From contig JABMOP010000317.1 in the NCBI GenBank assembly GCA_013204125.1, forward strand, positions 1-5,296: DNA of 5,296 bases, read 5' to 3'. Shown here one piece after another: positions 1 to 4,344 of the stretch. The position numbers were made by a program, and so were the translations under genes. The stretch's first letter is position 1. Each line of letters begins with the position of its first letter. Origin of the DNA: Rhodospirillales bacterium. Lineage in GTDB: Bacteria > Pseudomonadota > Alphaproteobacteria > Rhodospirillales > UBA2165. The notes under the pieces are model-generated. The model saw only the letters and a program-made list of their open reading frames with translations. It did not search any database and was not told where the DNA came from.

Positions 1-332
1 GCGCGCAGCATCAAATGCGGAAAATCGAGATCAAATTCGTGCGGTGGCACATAGGGACATTTGGTCATGAAGCACATATCGCAGAGCGTGCAACCATCTA
101 TGACCGGCCCAAAATCTTCGGAATTTACCGAATCTAATTCGCCGGTTTTGGCCTCGTCGATAAGATCAAATAATTTTGGGAAACTGTCACAAAGGTTGAA
201 GCAGCGCCGACAGCCGTGGCAAATATCGAAGACGCGGCGTAATTCAGCGTCCAGCTTATCACCATCGGTAAAATCCGCTTCGCGCCAGGGTATCTGGTGG
301 CGGATCGGGGCTTCCAGGCTACCTTCACCCAT
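1..332 (-). CDS. Protein with two [4Fe-4S] cysteine motifs, GlpC/heterodisulfide-reductase-like (partial, 3' end off window)
   Basis: The first 110 residues are visible, starting at ATG 332 (MGEGSLEAPIRHQIPW); the rest lies beyond the left edge. Two cysteine clusters are clear. The first is CHGCRRCFNLC (C38, C41, C44, C48). The second is CTLCDMCFMTKCP (C81, C84, C87, C92), with four rather than three residues before the last cysteine. Tandem clusters of this kind bind two [4Fe-4S] centres in the N-terminal part of GlpC and heterodisulfide-reductase-related iron-sulfur proteins, which usually continue into CCG domains; that part cannot be seen here. No signal peptide or membrane segment is visible, so it is probably cytoplasmic. 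It lies downstream of the rubrerythrin gene, behind a terminator-like hairpin. By inference it could pass electrons to that diiron protein, but no substrate can be assigned. The start is supported by the open frame and a purine-rich stretch (AGAGACAG) just upstream. Confidence in the Fe-S nature is high; in the exact subfamily, moderate. Confidence 0.85.
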   Translation of the reverse strand, partial: MGEGSLEAPIRHQIPWREADFTDGDKLDAELRRVFDICHGCRRCFNLCDSFPKLFDLIDEAKTGELDSVNSEDFGPVIDGCTLCDMCFMTKCPYVPPHEFDLDFPHLMLR

Positions 333-367
333 TTTCTGTCTCTTTTATTAGACGCCTAAACAAAGGC

Positions 368-391
368 GGGGGATCCGGTGTTGGATCCCCC
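368..391 (-). terminator. Hairpin terminator after the rubrerythrin gene
   Basis: A perfect inverted repeat with 9-bp arms GGGGGATCC / GGATCCCCC (368-376 and 383-391) encloses a 6-nt loop. Read on the minus strand it is followed by GCCTTTGTTT, a mediocre U-tract. It starts about 50 nt after the rubrerythrin stop and ends 35 nt before the Fe-S protein ATG. It probably ends most rubrerythrin transcripts, possibly with read-through. A small adjacent stem (353-357 with 364-368) shares one base with it. Confidence 0.7.
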
Positions 392-441
392 AACCGTTCG
401 ATACGGCGCCAAACATTGCGCCCATATAATGACGGTAATTA

Positions 442-861
442 TCAGTCGAGCGAATCAAGCGCTTTTTGGAAACGACCGGCATGAGACTTTTCGGCCTTGG
501 CGAGGGTTTCGAACCAATCGGCGATTTCATCGAAGCCTTCTGCGCGGGCGGTTTTAGCCATGCCCGGATACATATCCGTATATTCGTGGGTTTCGCCGGC
601 AACGGATGCCTTCAAATTATCGGATGTGGAGCCGATCGGCTTACCCGTTGCCGGATCACCGGTTTCTTCCAGATATTCAAGATGACCGTGCGCGTGGCCG
701 GTTTCGCCTTCGGCGGTGGACCGGAATACGGTCGAAACGTCGTTGTAACCTTCGACGTCGGCTTTCTGCGCGAAATAGAGATAGCGGCGATTTGCCTGGG
801 ATTCCCCAGAAAATGCTTCTTTGAGATTTTCTTCGGTTTTAGTGTTTTTGAGCGCGGGCAT
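442..861 (-). CDS. Rubrerythrin-family diiron protein, short form lacking the rubredoxin domain
   Basis: The 139-aa protein is a four-helix ferritin-like domain. The expected carboxylate and histidine ligands are present: E20 (GESQANRRY), E53 and H56 (EGETGH), E90 and E93 (GETHEY), and E124 and H127 (EKSH). E20, E53 and H56 fall at the same residue numbers as in the classical Desulfovibrio protein. Classical rubrerythrins are about 190 aa and end in a rubredoxin Cys4 domain; this one stops at ALDSLD and has no cysteines, so it needs an external electron donor. Family members reduce hydrogen peroxide at a diiron centre in the cytoplasm. The start at MPALKNTK is chosen over a 22-codon longer frame because a GGAGGG ribosome site sits 7 nt upstream and the extension reads through non-conserved leader sequence. 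It lies between irr and a gene for a two-cluster Fe-S protein, which fits iron and peroxide homeostasis. It has its own predicted promoter with an Irr-box-like repeat upstream. Confidence 0.92.
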   Translation of the reverse strand: MPALKNTKTEENLKEAFSGESQANRRYLYFAQKADVEGYNDVSTVFRSTAEGETGHAHGHLEYLEETGDPATGKPIGSTSDNLKASVAGETHEYTDMYPGMAKTARAEGFDEIADWFETLAKAEKSHAGRFQKALDSLD

Positions 862-868
862 ATTTCTT

Positions 869-874
869 CCCTCC
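869..874 (-). promoter_or_regulatory. Strong Shine-Dalgarno site of the rubrerythrin gene
   Basis: GGAGGG on the minus strand ends 7 nt before ATG 861. It decides the start in favour of MPALKNTK, because the longer open frame would place this site inside the coding sequence. Confidence 0.85.
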
Positions 875-907
875 GGGTCGATTTCTAGATGATGGAATAC
901 AAACTTT

Positions 908-924
908 CCGCCGGGACACGGCGG
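908..924 (-). promoter_or_regulatory. Stem-loop at the 5' end of the predicted rubrerythrin mRNA
   Basis: Perfect 6-bp arms CCGCCG / CGGCGG with a 5-nt loop (minus strand CCGCCG-TGTCC-CGGCGG). The predicted transcription start is near 926, so the stem would be almost at the 5' terminus of the mRNA. A hairpin in that place is known to protect messages from 5'-dependent decay; this role is inferred here. Confidence 0.5.
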
Positions 925-932
925 CAAGGGAG

Positions 933-961
933 ACTATGCCCCCACAAACAAGGTGAGTCAA
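933..961 (-). promoter_or_regulatory. Predicted sigma70-type promoter of the rubrerythrin gene
   Basis: The -35 box TTGACT (961-956, 5 of 6 to consensus) and -10 box CATAGT (938-933, 4 of 6) are separated by 17 nt. Transcription would start near 926, giving a 5' leader of about 65 nt before ATG 861. This is the best promoter match noticed in the window. An Irr-box-like inverted repeat lies immediately upstream. Confidence 0.6.
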
Positions 962-967
962 CATAAT

Positions 968-995
968 TTCGAATTGTTCTAATATATAGTAGAAC
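968..995. promoter_or_regulatory. Inverted repeats resembling an Irr box (ICE), upstream of the rubrerythrin promoter
   Basis: Two overlapping dyads are visible. The first is TTCGAA-TTG-TTCTAA (968-982). On the minus strand it reads TTAGAA-CAA-TTCGAA, which differs at one position from a perfect TTAGAA-N3-TTCTAA dyad. The second is GTTCTA-N8-TAGAAC (976-981 and 990-995), with perfect 6-bp arms. Iron control elements bound by alphaproteobacterial Irr are described as AT-rich dyads of TTTAGAA-like half-sites, so this is a good candidate operator. It lies between irr and the rubrerythrin gene, about 40-70 bp upstream of the predicted rubrerythrin transcription start. Binding is inferred from similarity and position. 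Confidence 0.5.
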
Positions 996-1011
996 TAATT
1001 GATAATAATAA

Positions 1012-1434
1012 TTATTTTTTATTATTTACGCGGACAATTACGTCAACGCGGCGGACTTCCAAATGATCGGGCATTTTGGGCAGTGACGTGATGCTCACAT
1101 TGGCTTCGGCAATATCGACCAATTCGCGCTGTTCTTCCACATAGATATGATGGTGGCTGGCGGTATTGGTATCGAAGTACGAACAACCGGCATCAACGAC
1201 GATTTCCCGCAAAAGCCCGGCATCCGTGAATTGATGCAGCGTGTTATATACGGTCGCCAAGGAAACCCGCATGCGCGATGTCAATGCTTCGCCGTGCAGT
1301 ATTTCGGCGCTGACATGACGGTCGCCATCACCATCGAACAGCAGCTTTGCCAACGCCATCCGTTGCCGTGTCGGACGAAGACCGGCGGTGCGCAGACGTT
1401 CGAGAGCATGCGTGTAAGGGCGTTGTTGTTCCAT
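1012..1434 (-). CDS. irr: Irr, iron response regulator of the Fur family
   Basis: The 140-aa protein has an N-terminal winged helix (about residues 8-80; recognition region VSLATVYNTLHQFTDAGLL, 57-75) and a C-terminal dimerisation domain. The signature YFDTNT (86-91) followed by HHH (94-96) is typical of Irr; the HHH stretch corresponds to the haem-binding histidines of Bradyrhizobium Irr. The C-terminal CxxC zinc-binding pairs of many Fur and PerR proteins are absent, and C84 is the only cysteine. The N-terminal GCP haem-regulatory motif of Bradyrhizobium is also absent, as in many other Irr proteins. Irr senses iron through haem status and controls haem synthesis, iron uptake and iron-storage genes. 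The start is ATG 1434, because an in-frame TGA lies 11 codons upstream and no other ATG lies between. There is no convincing Shine-Dalgarno site. It is 67 bp downstream of fabI and 150 bp upstream of the rubrerythrin gene. A plain Fur or PerR is the alternative but fits less well. Confidence 0.88.
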   Translation of the reverse strand: MEQQRPYTHALERLRTAGLRPTRQRMALAKLLFDGDGDRHVSAEILHGEALTSRMRVSLATVYNTLHQFTDAGLLREIVVDAGCSYFDTNTASHHHIYVEEQRELVDIAEANVSITSLPKMPDHLEVRRVDVIVRVNNKK

Positions 1435-1440
1435 CAGGGC

Positions 1441-1468
1441 AGTATGCCAATAACCGCAAAAATATCAA
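1441..1468 (-). promoter_or_regulatory. Candidate irr promoter, possibly giving a leaderless mRNA
   Basis: TTGATA (1468-1463, 5 of 6) and CATACT (1446-1441, 4 of 6) are 16 nt apart. The usual start distance from the -10 box would place +1 at or within a few bases of A1434, the first base of the irr ATG. The sequence before that ATG (ACTGCCCTG) has no ribosome-binding site, which agrees with a leaderless message. Confidence 0.4.
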
Positions 1469-1473
1469 GGGAT

Positions 1474-1487
1474 TAGGTGGATACCTA
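1474..1487. repeat. Small palindrome upstream of the irr -35 box
   Basis: Perfect 5-bp arms TAGGT / ACCTA around GGAT. It lies between the fabI stop and the candidate irr -35 box, where a transcription-factor site could act. It lacks the TTAGAA half-sites of an Irr box, and its short arms could arise by chance. It is not a terminator for the minus strand because no T-run follows in that direction. Confidence 0.3.
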
Positions 1488-1501
1488 GAATTTTTTTATT
1501 C

Positions 1502-2308
1502 CTACTCTTCGCCGCCATTGAGATGCGGCAGTCCAATAATATTATAGCCGCTATCAACGTGGTGCACTTCGCCGGTCACCCCGGCCGATAAATCGCTTAA
1601 CAGGTAAAGCGCCGCGCCGCCCACTTGTTCCAAGGTTACCGAACGGCGAAGCGGTGCGTTGGCGGCGCTGCGGGAATAGATCGAGCGCGCATCGCCGATG
1701 GCGCTACCAGCCAAGGTGCGCATCGGCCCGGCCGAGATCGCATTGACCCTTATTCCGTCAGGCCCCATATCGGCCGCAAGATATTTTACGCTCGCTTCCA
1801 AAGCCGCCTTGGCGACGCCCATGACGTTATAGGCGGGGATCACTTTTTCTGCGCCCAAATACGTTAGCGTAATTAAACTGCCGCCGGCATCTGCCATCAA
1901 GGGCTGTGCCCGGCGCGCCAATTCGGTAAAGGAAAAACAAGAAACCTGCATGGTGCGCTTAAAATTAGCGGCCGAAGTATCCAGGTAGCGGCCTTTCAAT
2001 TCTTCCTTATCGGAAAAGGCGATCGAATGGACGAGGAAATCTAATCCCCCCCAACTTTCTTTGAGGGTTTTGAACAGGGCATCAAGGCTCTTGGGGTCTT
2101 CGGCGTCGCAATGTAAGACGTGGTTTGATCCAGCGCTTTCAGCAAGCGGTTTAACGCGCTTGGCAAATGCATCGTTTTGATAGGTCAGGGCTAATTCGGC
2201 GCCCTCTTTCGCCAGCCGATCAGCGATACCCCAGGCGATCGACCGTTCGTTGGCAATGCCGACGATGAGGCCTTTCTTGCCCGCCATTAATTGGTTTGAT
2301 TGGTTCAT
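1502..2308 (-). CDS. fabI: Enoyl-[acyl-carrier-protein] reductase (NADH), FabI
   Basis: The 268-aa protein is a short-chain dehydrogenase fold that reduces trans-2-enoyl-ACP, the last step of each fatty acid elongation round, in the cytoplasm. The nucleotide-binding segment GIANERSIAWGIA is at 17-29 and the FabI motif HSIAF at 94-98. The catalytic Tyr-x6-Lys is Y160...K167 (YNVMGVAK), with the preceding Y150 in TYLGAEK. SAGPMRTLA and the C-terminal HVDSGYNI segment are also conserved. Length matches E. coli FabI (262 aa), with a constant offset of +4. Positions equivalent to E. coli G93 and F203, both known triclosan-resistance sites, are alanine here (A97, A207). The start at MNQSNQL is chosen because the 63-codon upstream extension lies mostly inside fabB in another frame. 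A second ATG at residue 8 (MAGKKG) is possible. No strong Shine-Dalgarno site is seen, so translation may depend partly on coupling to fabB, 43 nt upstream. Confidence 0.95.
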   Translation of the reverse strand: MNQSNQLMAGKKGLIVGIANERSIAWGIADRLAKEGAELALTYQNDAFAKRVKPLAESAGSNHVLHCDAEDPKSLDALFKTLKESWGGLDFLVHSIAFSDKEELKGRYLDTSAANFKRTMQVSCFSFTELARRAQPLMADAGGSLITLTYLGAEKVIPAYNVMGVAKAALEASVKYLAADMGPDGIRVNAISAGPMRTLAGSAIGDARSIYSRSAANAPLRRSVTLEQVGGAALYLLSDLSAGVTGEVHHVDSGYNIIGLPHLNGGEE

Positions 2309-2351
2309 GCGAGAATATGCGCCAGATTGCCTAAGAAGCTCGGCACGCCGC

Positions 2352-3575
2352 TTATGCGTCGATACGGGTAAAAGCGAGGCTTGCGTTGGTGCCGCCAAAA
2401 CCGAAGCTGTTGGACAGCACGCAATTAATTTCTGCGTCGTCCTTGCGCTCGAGAACAATCGGCATGTCATCGGCGGCCGGATCCAATTCATCCACATTGG
2501 CCGACGCGCATATGAAATTATTTTCCATCATCAAAAGGCTATAGATTACTTCTTGCGCCCCCGCCGCGCCCAGGGAATGGCCGGTCAAGGATTTGGTCGA
2601 ATTGAACAAGGGAATACGATTGCGTTCGCCAAACACTTCTCGGATGGCTTCCAATTCCTTGGTATCGCCCACCGGCGTTGATGTGCCGTGGGTGTTGATG
2701 TAATCGACCGGACGATCAAGTGTTTCCATCGCCATTTTGATGCAGCGCGCGGCGCCTTCGCCGGAAGGTTGAACCATATCGTAGCCGTCGGATGTGGCGC
2801 CGTAGCCGGCGACTTCGCCATAAATTTTGGCGCCGCGGGCTTTGGCATGTTCATATTCTTCAACGACAACAACGCCGCCGCCACCGGCAATTACAAAACC
2901 GTCGCGGTCTGTATCGAATGCGCGGGATGCCTTCGTCGGGTTGTCGTTGCGTTTGGAAGACAGCGCCGGCATGGCATCGAATAGAACCGACATGGTCCAA
3001 TCCAATTCTTCGCCGCCGCCTGCAAAGACAACATCCTGCTTGCCCAATTGGATAAGTTCTACTGCATTGCCAATGCAGTGCGCCGAAGTGGCGCAGGCGG
3101 AACTAATCGAATAATTAACCCCTAAAATTTTGAACGGCGTCGCTAAGGTCGCGGAATTGGTACTCGACATCGTGCGCGGGACCATGAAAGGACTAACCTT
3201 TTTAGGCCCCCTTTTGCGCGCCGCATCGGCCGCTTGAATGAGGTTGCGTGTGGACGGGCCGCCCGAACCCATAATCAGCCCGGTGCGAACATTAGATATA
3301 TCCGTATCGCCAAGCCTTGAATCTTCGATTGCTTCAACCATCGCGAGGTAGTTGTAAGCGGCGCCATCGCCCATAAAGCGGCGAAGCTTGCGGTCGATTT
3401 TATCGTCGAGATCGATATTCGGCGCGCCGTAAACATGGCTGCGAAATCCCATGTCGCAATATTCCTGGGAGAAAGATATGCCCGATTTTCCGTCTCTCAA
3501 CGACGCCACAACTTCGGCCTTGTTGTTGCCGATGCTGGATATAATTCCCATACCTGTGATGACTGCTCGTCTCAC
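2352..3575 (-). CDS. fabB: 3-oxoacyl-[acyl-carrier-protein] synthase I, FabB
   Basis: The 407-aa condensing enzyme of the thiolase fold joins malonyl-ACP to a growing acyl-ACP. It is needed to elongate the cis-3-decenoyl-ACP made by FabA, and so for unsaturated fatty acids. The Cys-His-His triad is present: C161 (SSACATS), H296 (NTHGTST) and H333 (TGHSLGAAG), with the conserved K328 (STKSL). The glycine-rich SFGFGGTN segment is at 390-397. The GTG start at 3575 gives MRRAVITGMGIISSIGNN, which aligns from the first residue with E. coli FabB (406 aa). An AGAGGG ribosome site lies 4 nt upstream. An ATG at 3599, overlapping the end of fabA, is the alternative and would add eight non-conserved residues. 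It begins 10 nt after the fabA stop, which implies one transcript. FabF is the paralogue it could be confused with, but the pairing with fabA and the close N-terminal match favour FabB. Confidence 0.95.
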   Translation of the reverse strand: MRRAVITGMGIISSIGNNKAEVVASLRDGKSGISFSQEYCDMGFRSHVYGAPNIDLDDKIDRKLRRFMGDGAAYNYLAMVEAIEDSRLGDTDISNVRTGLIMGSGGPSTRNLIQAADAARKRGPKKVSPFMVPRTMSSTNSATLATPFKILGVNYSISSACATSAHCIGNAVELIQLGKQDVVFAGGGEELDWTMSVLFDAMPALSSKRNDNPTKASRAFDTDRDGFVIAGGGGVVVVEEYEHAKARGAKIYGEVAGYGATSDGYDMVQPSGEGAARCIKMAMETLDRPVDYINTHGTSTPVGDTKELEAIREVFGERNRIPLFNSTKSLTGHSLGAAGAQEVIYSLLMMENNFICASANVDELDPAADDMPIVLERKDDAEINCVLSNSFGFGGTNASLAFTRIDA

Positions 3576-3579
3576 TTCG

Positions 3580-3585
3580 CCCTCT
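3580..3585 (-). promoter_or_regulatory. Ribosome-binding site setting the GTG start of fabB
   Basis: AGAGGG on the minus strand directly abuts the fabA stop codon (3588-3586) and lies 4 nt before GTG 3575. It supports the GTG start over the in-frame ATG at 3599. A ribosome ending fabA would stop on top of it, consistent with translational coupling. Confidence 0.65.
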
Positions 3586-4134
3586 CTAACTTTCCTCATC
3601 GGAAATAAATGTGCCGACCCGTAGCCCTTTCGCTTCATAGGCCACTTCGCCATCAACAAACATGGTTCCATCGGCAAATGCCAATGCCACCTGCCGATTG
3701 ACCAAACGCTTGATACTCACCTTATAGGAAACCAGTCTGGCTGTCGGTGAAACTTGCCCGGTAAATTTCACTTCGCCAACTCCAAAAGCACGGCCGCGGC
3801 CTTTGGCGCCGCTCCAGCCAATAAAAAATCCCGCCATTTGCCAGAGGGCATCAACGCCCAAACAACCTGGCATCACAGGATCGCCGGGGAAATGGCAATC
3901 GAAAAACCACAGATCTTTCGAGATATCCAACTCGGCCTCAACCACGCCTTTGCCGTATGCGCCGCCGTCCGCGGTAATATTTGTAATGCGATCAAACATC
4001 AGCATCGGCGGCGCCGGCAGCTGGGCATTGCCCGGGCCGAACAATTCGCCTCTGGAACAGGCGAGCAAATCTTCCTTGGTGAAGCTTGAGCGCTCGCCAA
4101 AATCAGCCCTTGTCGTTTGTGCCGCGTTCTGCAT
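3586..4134 (-). CDS. fabA: Bifunctional 3-hydroxydecanoyl-ACP dehydratase / trans-2,cis-3-decenoyl-ACP isomerase, FabA
   Basis: The 182-aa protein is a single hot-dog-fold domain. It dehydrates 3-hydroxydecanoyl-ACP and isomerises the product to cis-3-decenoyl-ACP, the branch point of anaerobic-type unsaturated fatty acid synthesis. The active-site segment CHFPGDPVMPGCLGVDALWQ contains H81 and D95, spaced exactly as H70 and D84 of E. coli FabA (172 aa). The long conserved helix continues as MAGFFIGWSG. The N-terminus (MQNAAQTTRADF) is about 11 residues longer than in E. coli, and FTKEDLLACSRGELFG follows as expected. ATG 4134 is supported by an AAGGA sequence 10 nt upstream. It is the first gene of fabA-fabB-fabI, behind a candidate promoter at 4228-4256 and a leader holding a 16-bp palindrome. 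The match to FabA rather than FabZ is clear from the PVMPGCLG segment and from the fabB neighbour. Confidence 0.96.
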   Translation of the reverse strand: MQNAAQTTRADFGERSSFTKEDLLACSRGELFGPGNAQLPAPPMLMFDRITNITADGGAYGKGVVEAELDISKDLWFFDCHFPGDPVMPGCLGVDALWQMAGFFIGWSGAKGRGRAFGVGEVKFTGQVSPTARLVSYKVSIKRLVNRQVALAFADGTMFVDGEVAYEAKGLRVGTFISDEES

Positions 4135-4156
4135 TAAGTTTTATTCCTTGAATCCA

Positions 4157-4172
4157 GGTTTGAACTCAAACC
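4157..4172. promoter_or_regulatory. 16-bp palindrome in the fabA leader, candidate operator
   Basis: Perfect 7-bp arms GGTTTGA / TCAAACC around a 2-bp centre, 23 bp upstream of the fabA ATG. The symmetry and length suit a homodimeric repressor. Fatty-acid regulators of several families bind TTTGA...TCAAA- or GTTTG-containing dyads, but no regulator gene is present here, so the protein cannot be named. It could also form a short RNA stem just before the ribosome site. Confidence 0.45.
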
Positions 4173-4185
4173 CGAAAACGCCTCA

Positions 4186-4225
4186 AGGGGGCACAAAGCC
4201 GCGCTGATCGGCGCGCCGCGCCCCT
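4186..4225 (-). promoter_or_regulatory. GC-rich folded leader segment upstream of fabA
   Basis: An inner hairpin with 5-bp arms CGCGC / GCGCG (4200-4204 and 4211-4215) can be enclosed by an outer stem pairing AGGGGGC (4186-4192) with GCCCCT (4220-4225), with one bulge. CGGCGCGCCG (4209-4218) is also self-complementary. The segment would lie at the 5' end of the fabA transcript if the candidate promoter is right. No known riboswitch class is recognised. Confidence 0.35.
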
Positions 4226-4227
4226 CT

Positions 4228-4256
4228 AATAAACTATATATGGCGCGATTCGCCAA
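4228..4256 (-). promoter_or_regulatory. Candidate promoter of the fabA-fabB-fabI operon
   Basis: TTGGCG (4256-4251, 4 of 6) and TTTATT (4233-4228, 4 of 6) are 17 nt apart, in an AT-rich stretch just after the pnp terminator-like hairpin. This would give a leader of about 87 nt. The match is moderate; overlapping TATATA at 4236-4241 offers a different -10 box. Confidence 0.4.
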
Positions 4257-4266
4257 AAGACGATTC

Positions 4267-4300
4267 TTGGGGCCGAGATTTCATATCATTTCGGCCCCAA
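4267..4300 (-). terminator. Hairpin terminator after pnp
   Basis: Perfect 10-bp arms TTGGGGCCGA / TCGGCCCCAA (4267-4276 and 4291-4300) enclose a 14-nt loop that can pair a little further. It begins about 45 nt after the pnp stop. On the minus strand the downstream sequence is GAATCGTCTTTTGG, so the U-tract is short and displaced. It may terminate weakly or serve as a 3' end-protecting stem. Confidence 0.55.
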
Positions 4301-4344
4301 AATTCATCAAGCTATTGATTTAGCTAGCTTATTTAATTTCAAAA

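Noticed and set aside
134..328. 64-aa minus-strand frame beginning near the left-edge gene
   Set aside because: It is the wrong frame. The frame starting at 332 carries both CxxCxxC clusters and stays open to the window edge.
466..888. 140-aa open frame on the + strand opposite the rubrerythrin gene
   Set aside because: It is antisense to a gene with full diiron motifs and a strong ribosome site, and its translation shows no recognisable domain. It is a shadow frame.
1001..1027. ATT/AAT-rich stretch at the end of irr, considered as a microsatellite or origin-like element
   Set aside because: It encodes the Irr C-terminus (VNNKK) and the AT-rich promoter upstream region. The repeat is short and imperfect, and no DnaA-box-like sites were seen.
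2309..2497. N-terminal extension of FabI giving a 331-aa protein
   Set aside because: Almost all of it overlaps the 3' end of fabB in another frame and has no FabI-like residues. The family length and N-terminus fit the start at 2308.
2688..3114. Several overlapping + strand frames (95-98 aa and shorter) rich in His, Arg or Pro/Thr
   Set aside because: They are antisense to fabB around its active-site region and mirror its codon bias. No ribosome site or motif supports them.
3576..3677. N-terminal extension of FabB giving a 441-aa protein
   Set aside because: It overlaps the end of fabA and reads as low-conservation sequence. The GTG at 3575 has a ribosome site and gives the canonical FabB N-terminus.
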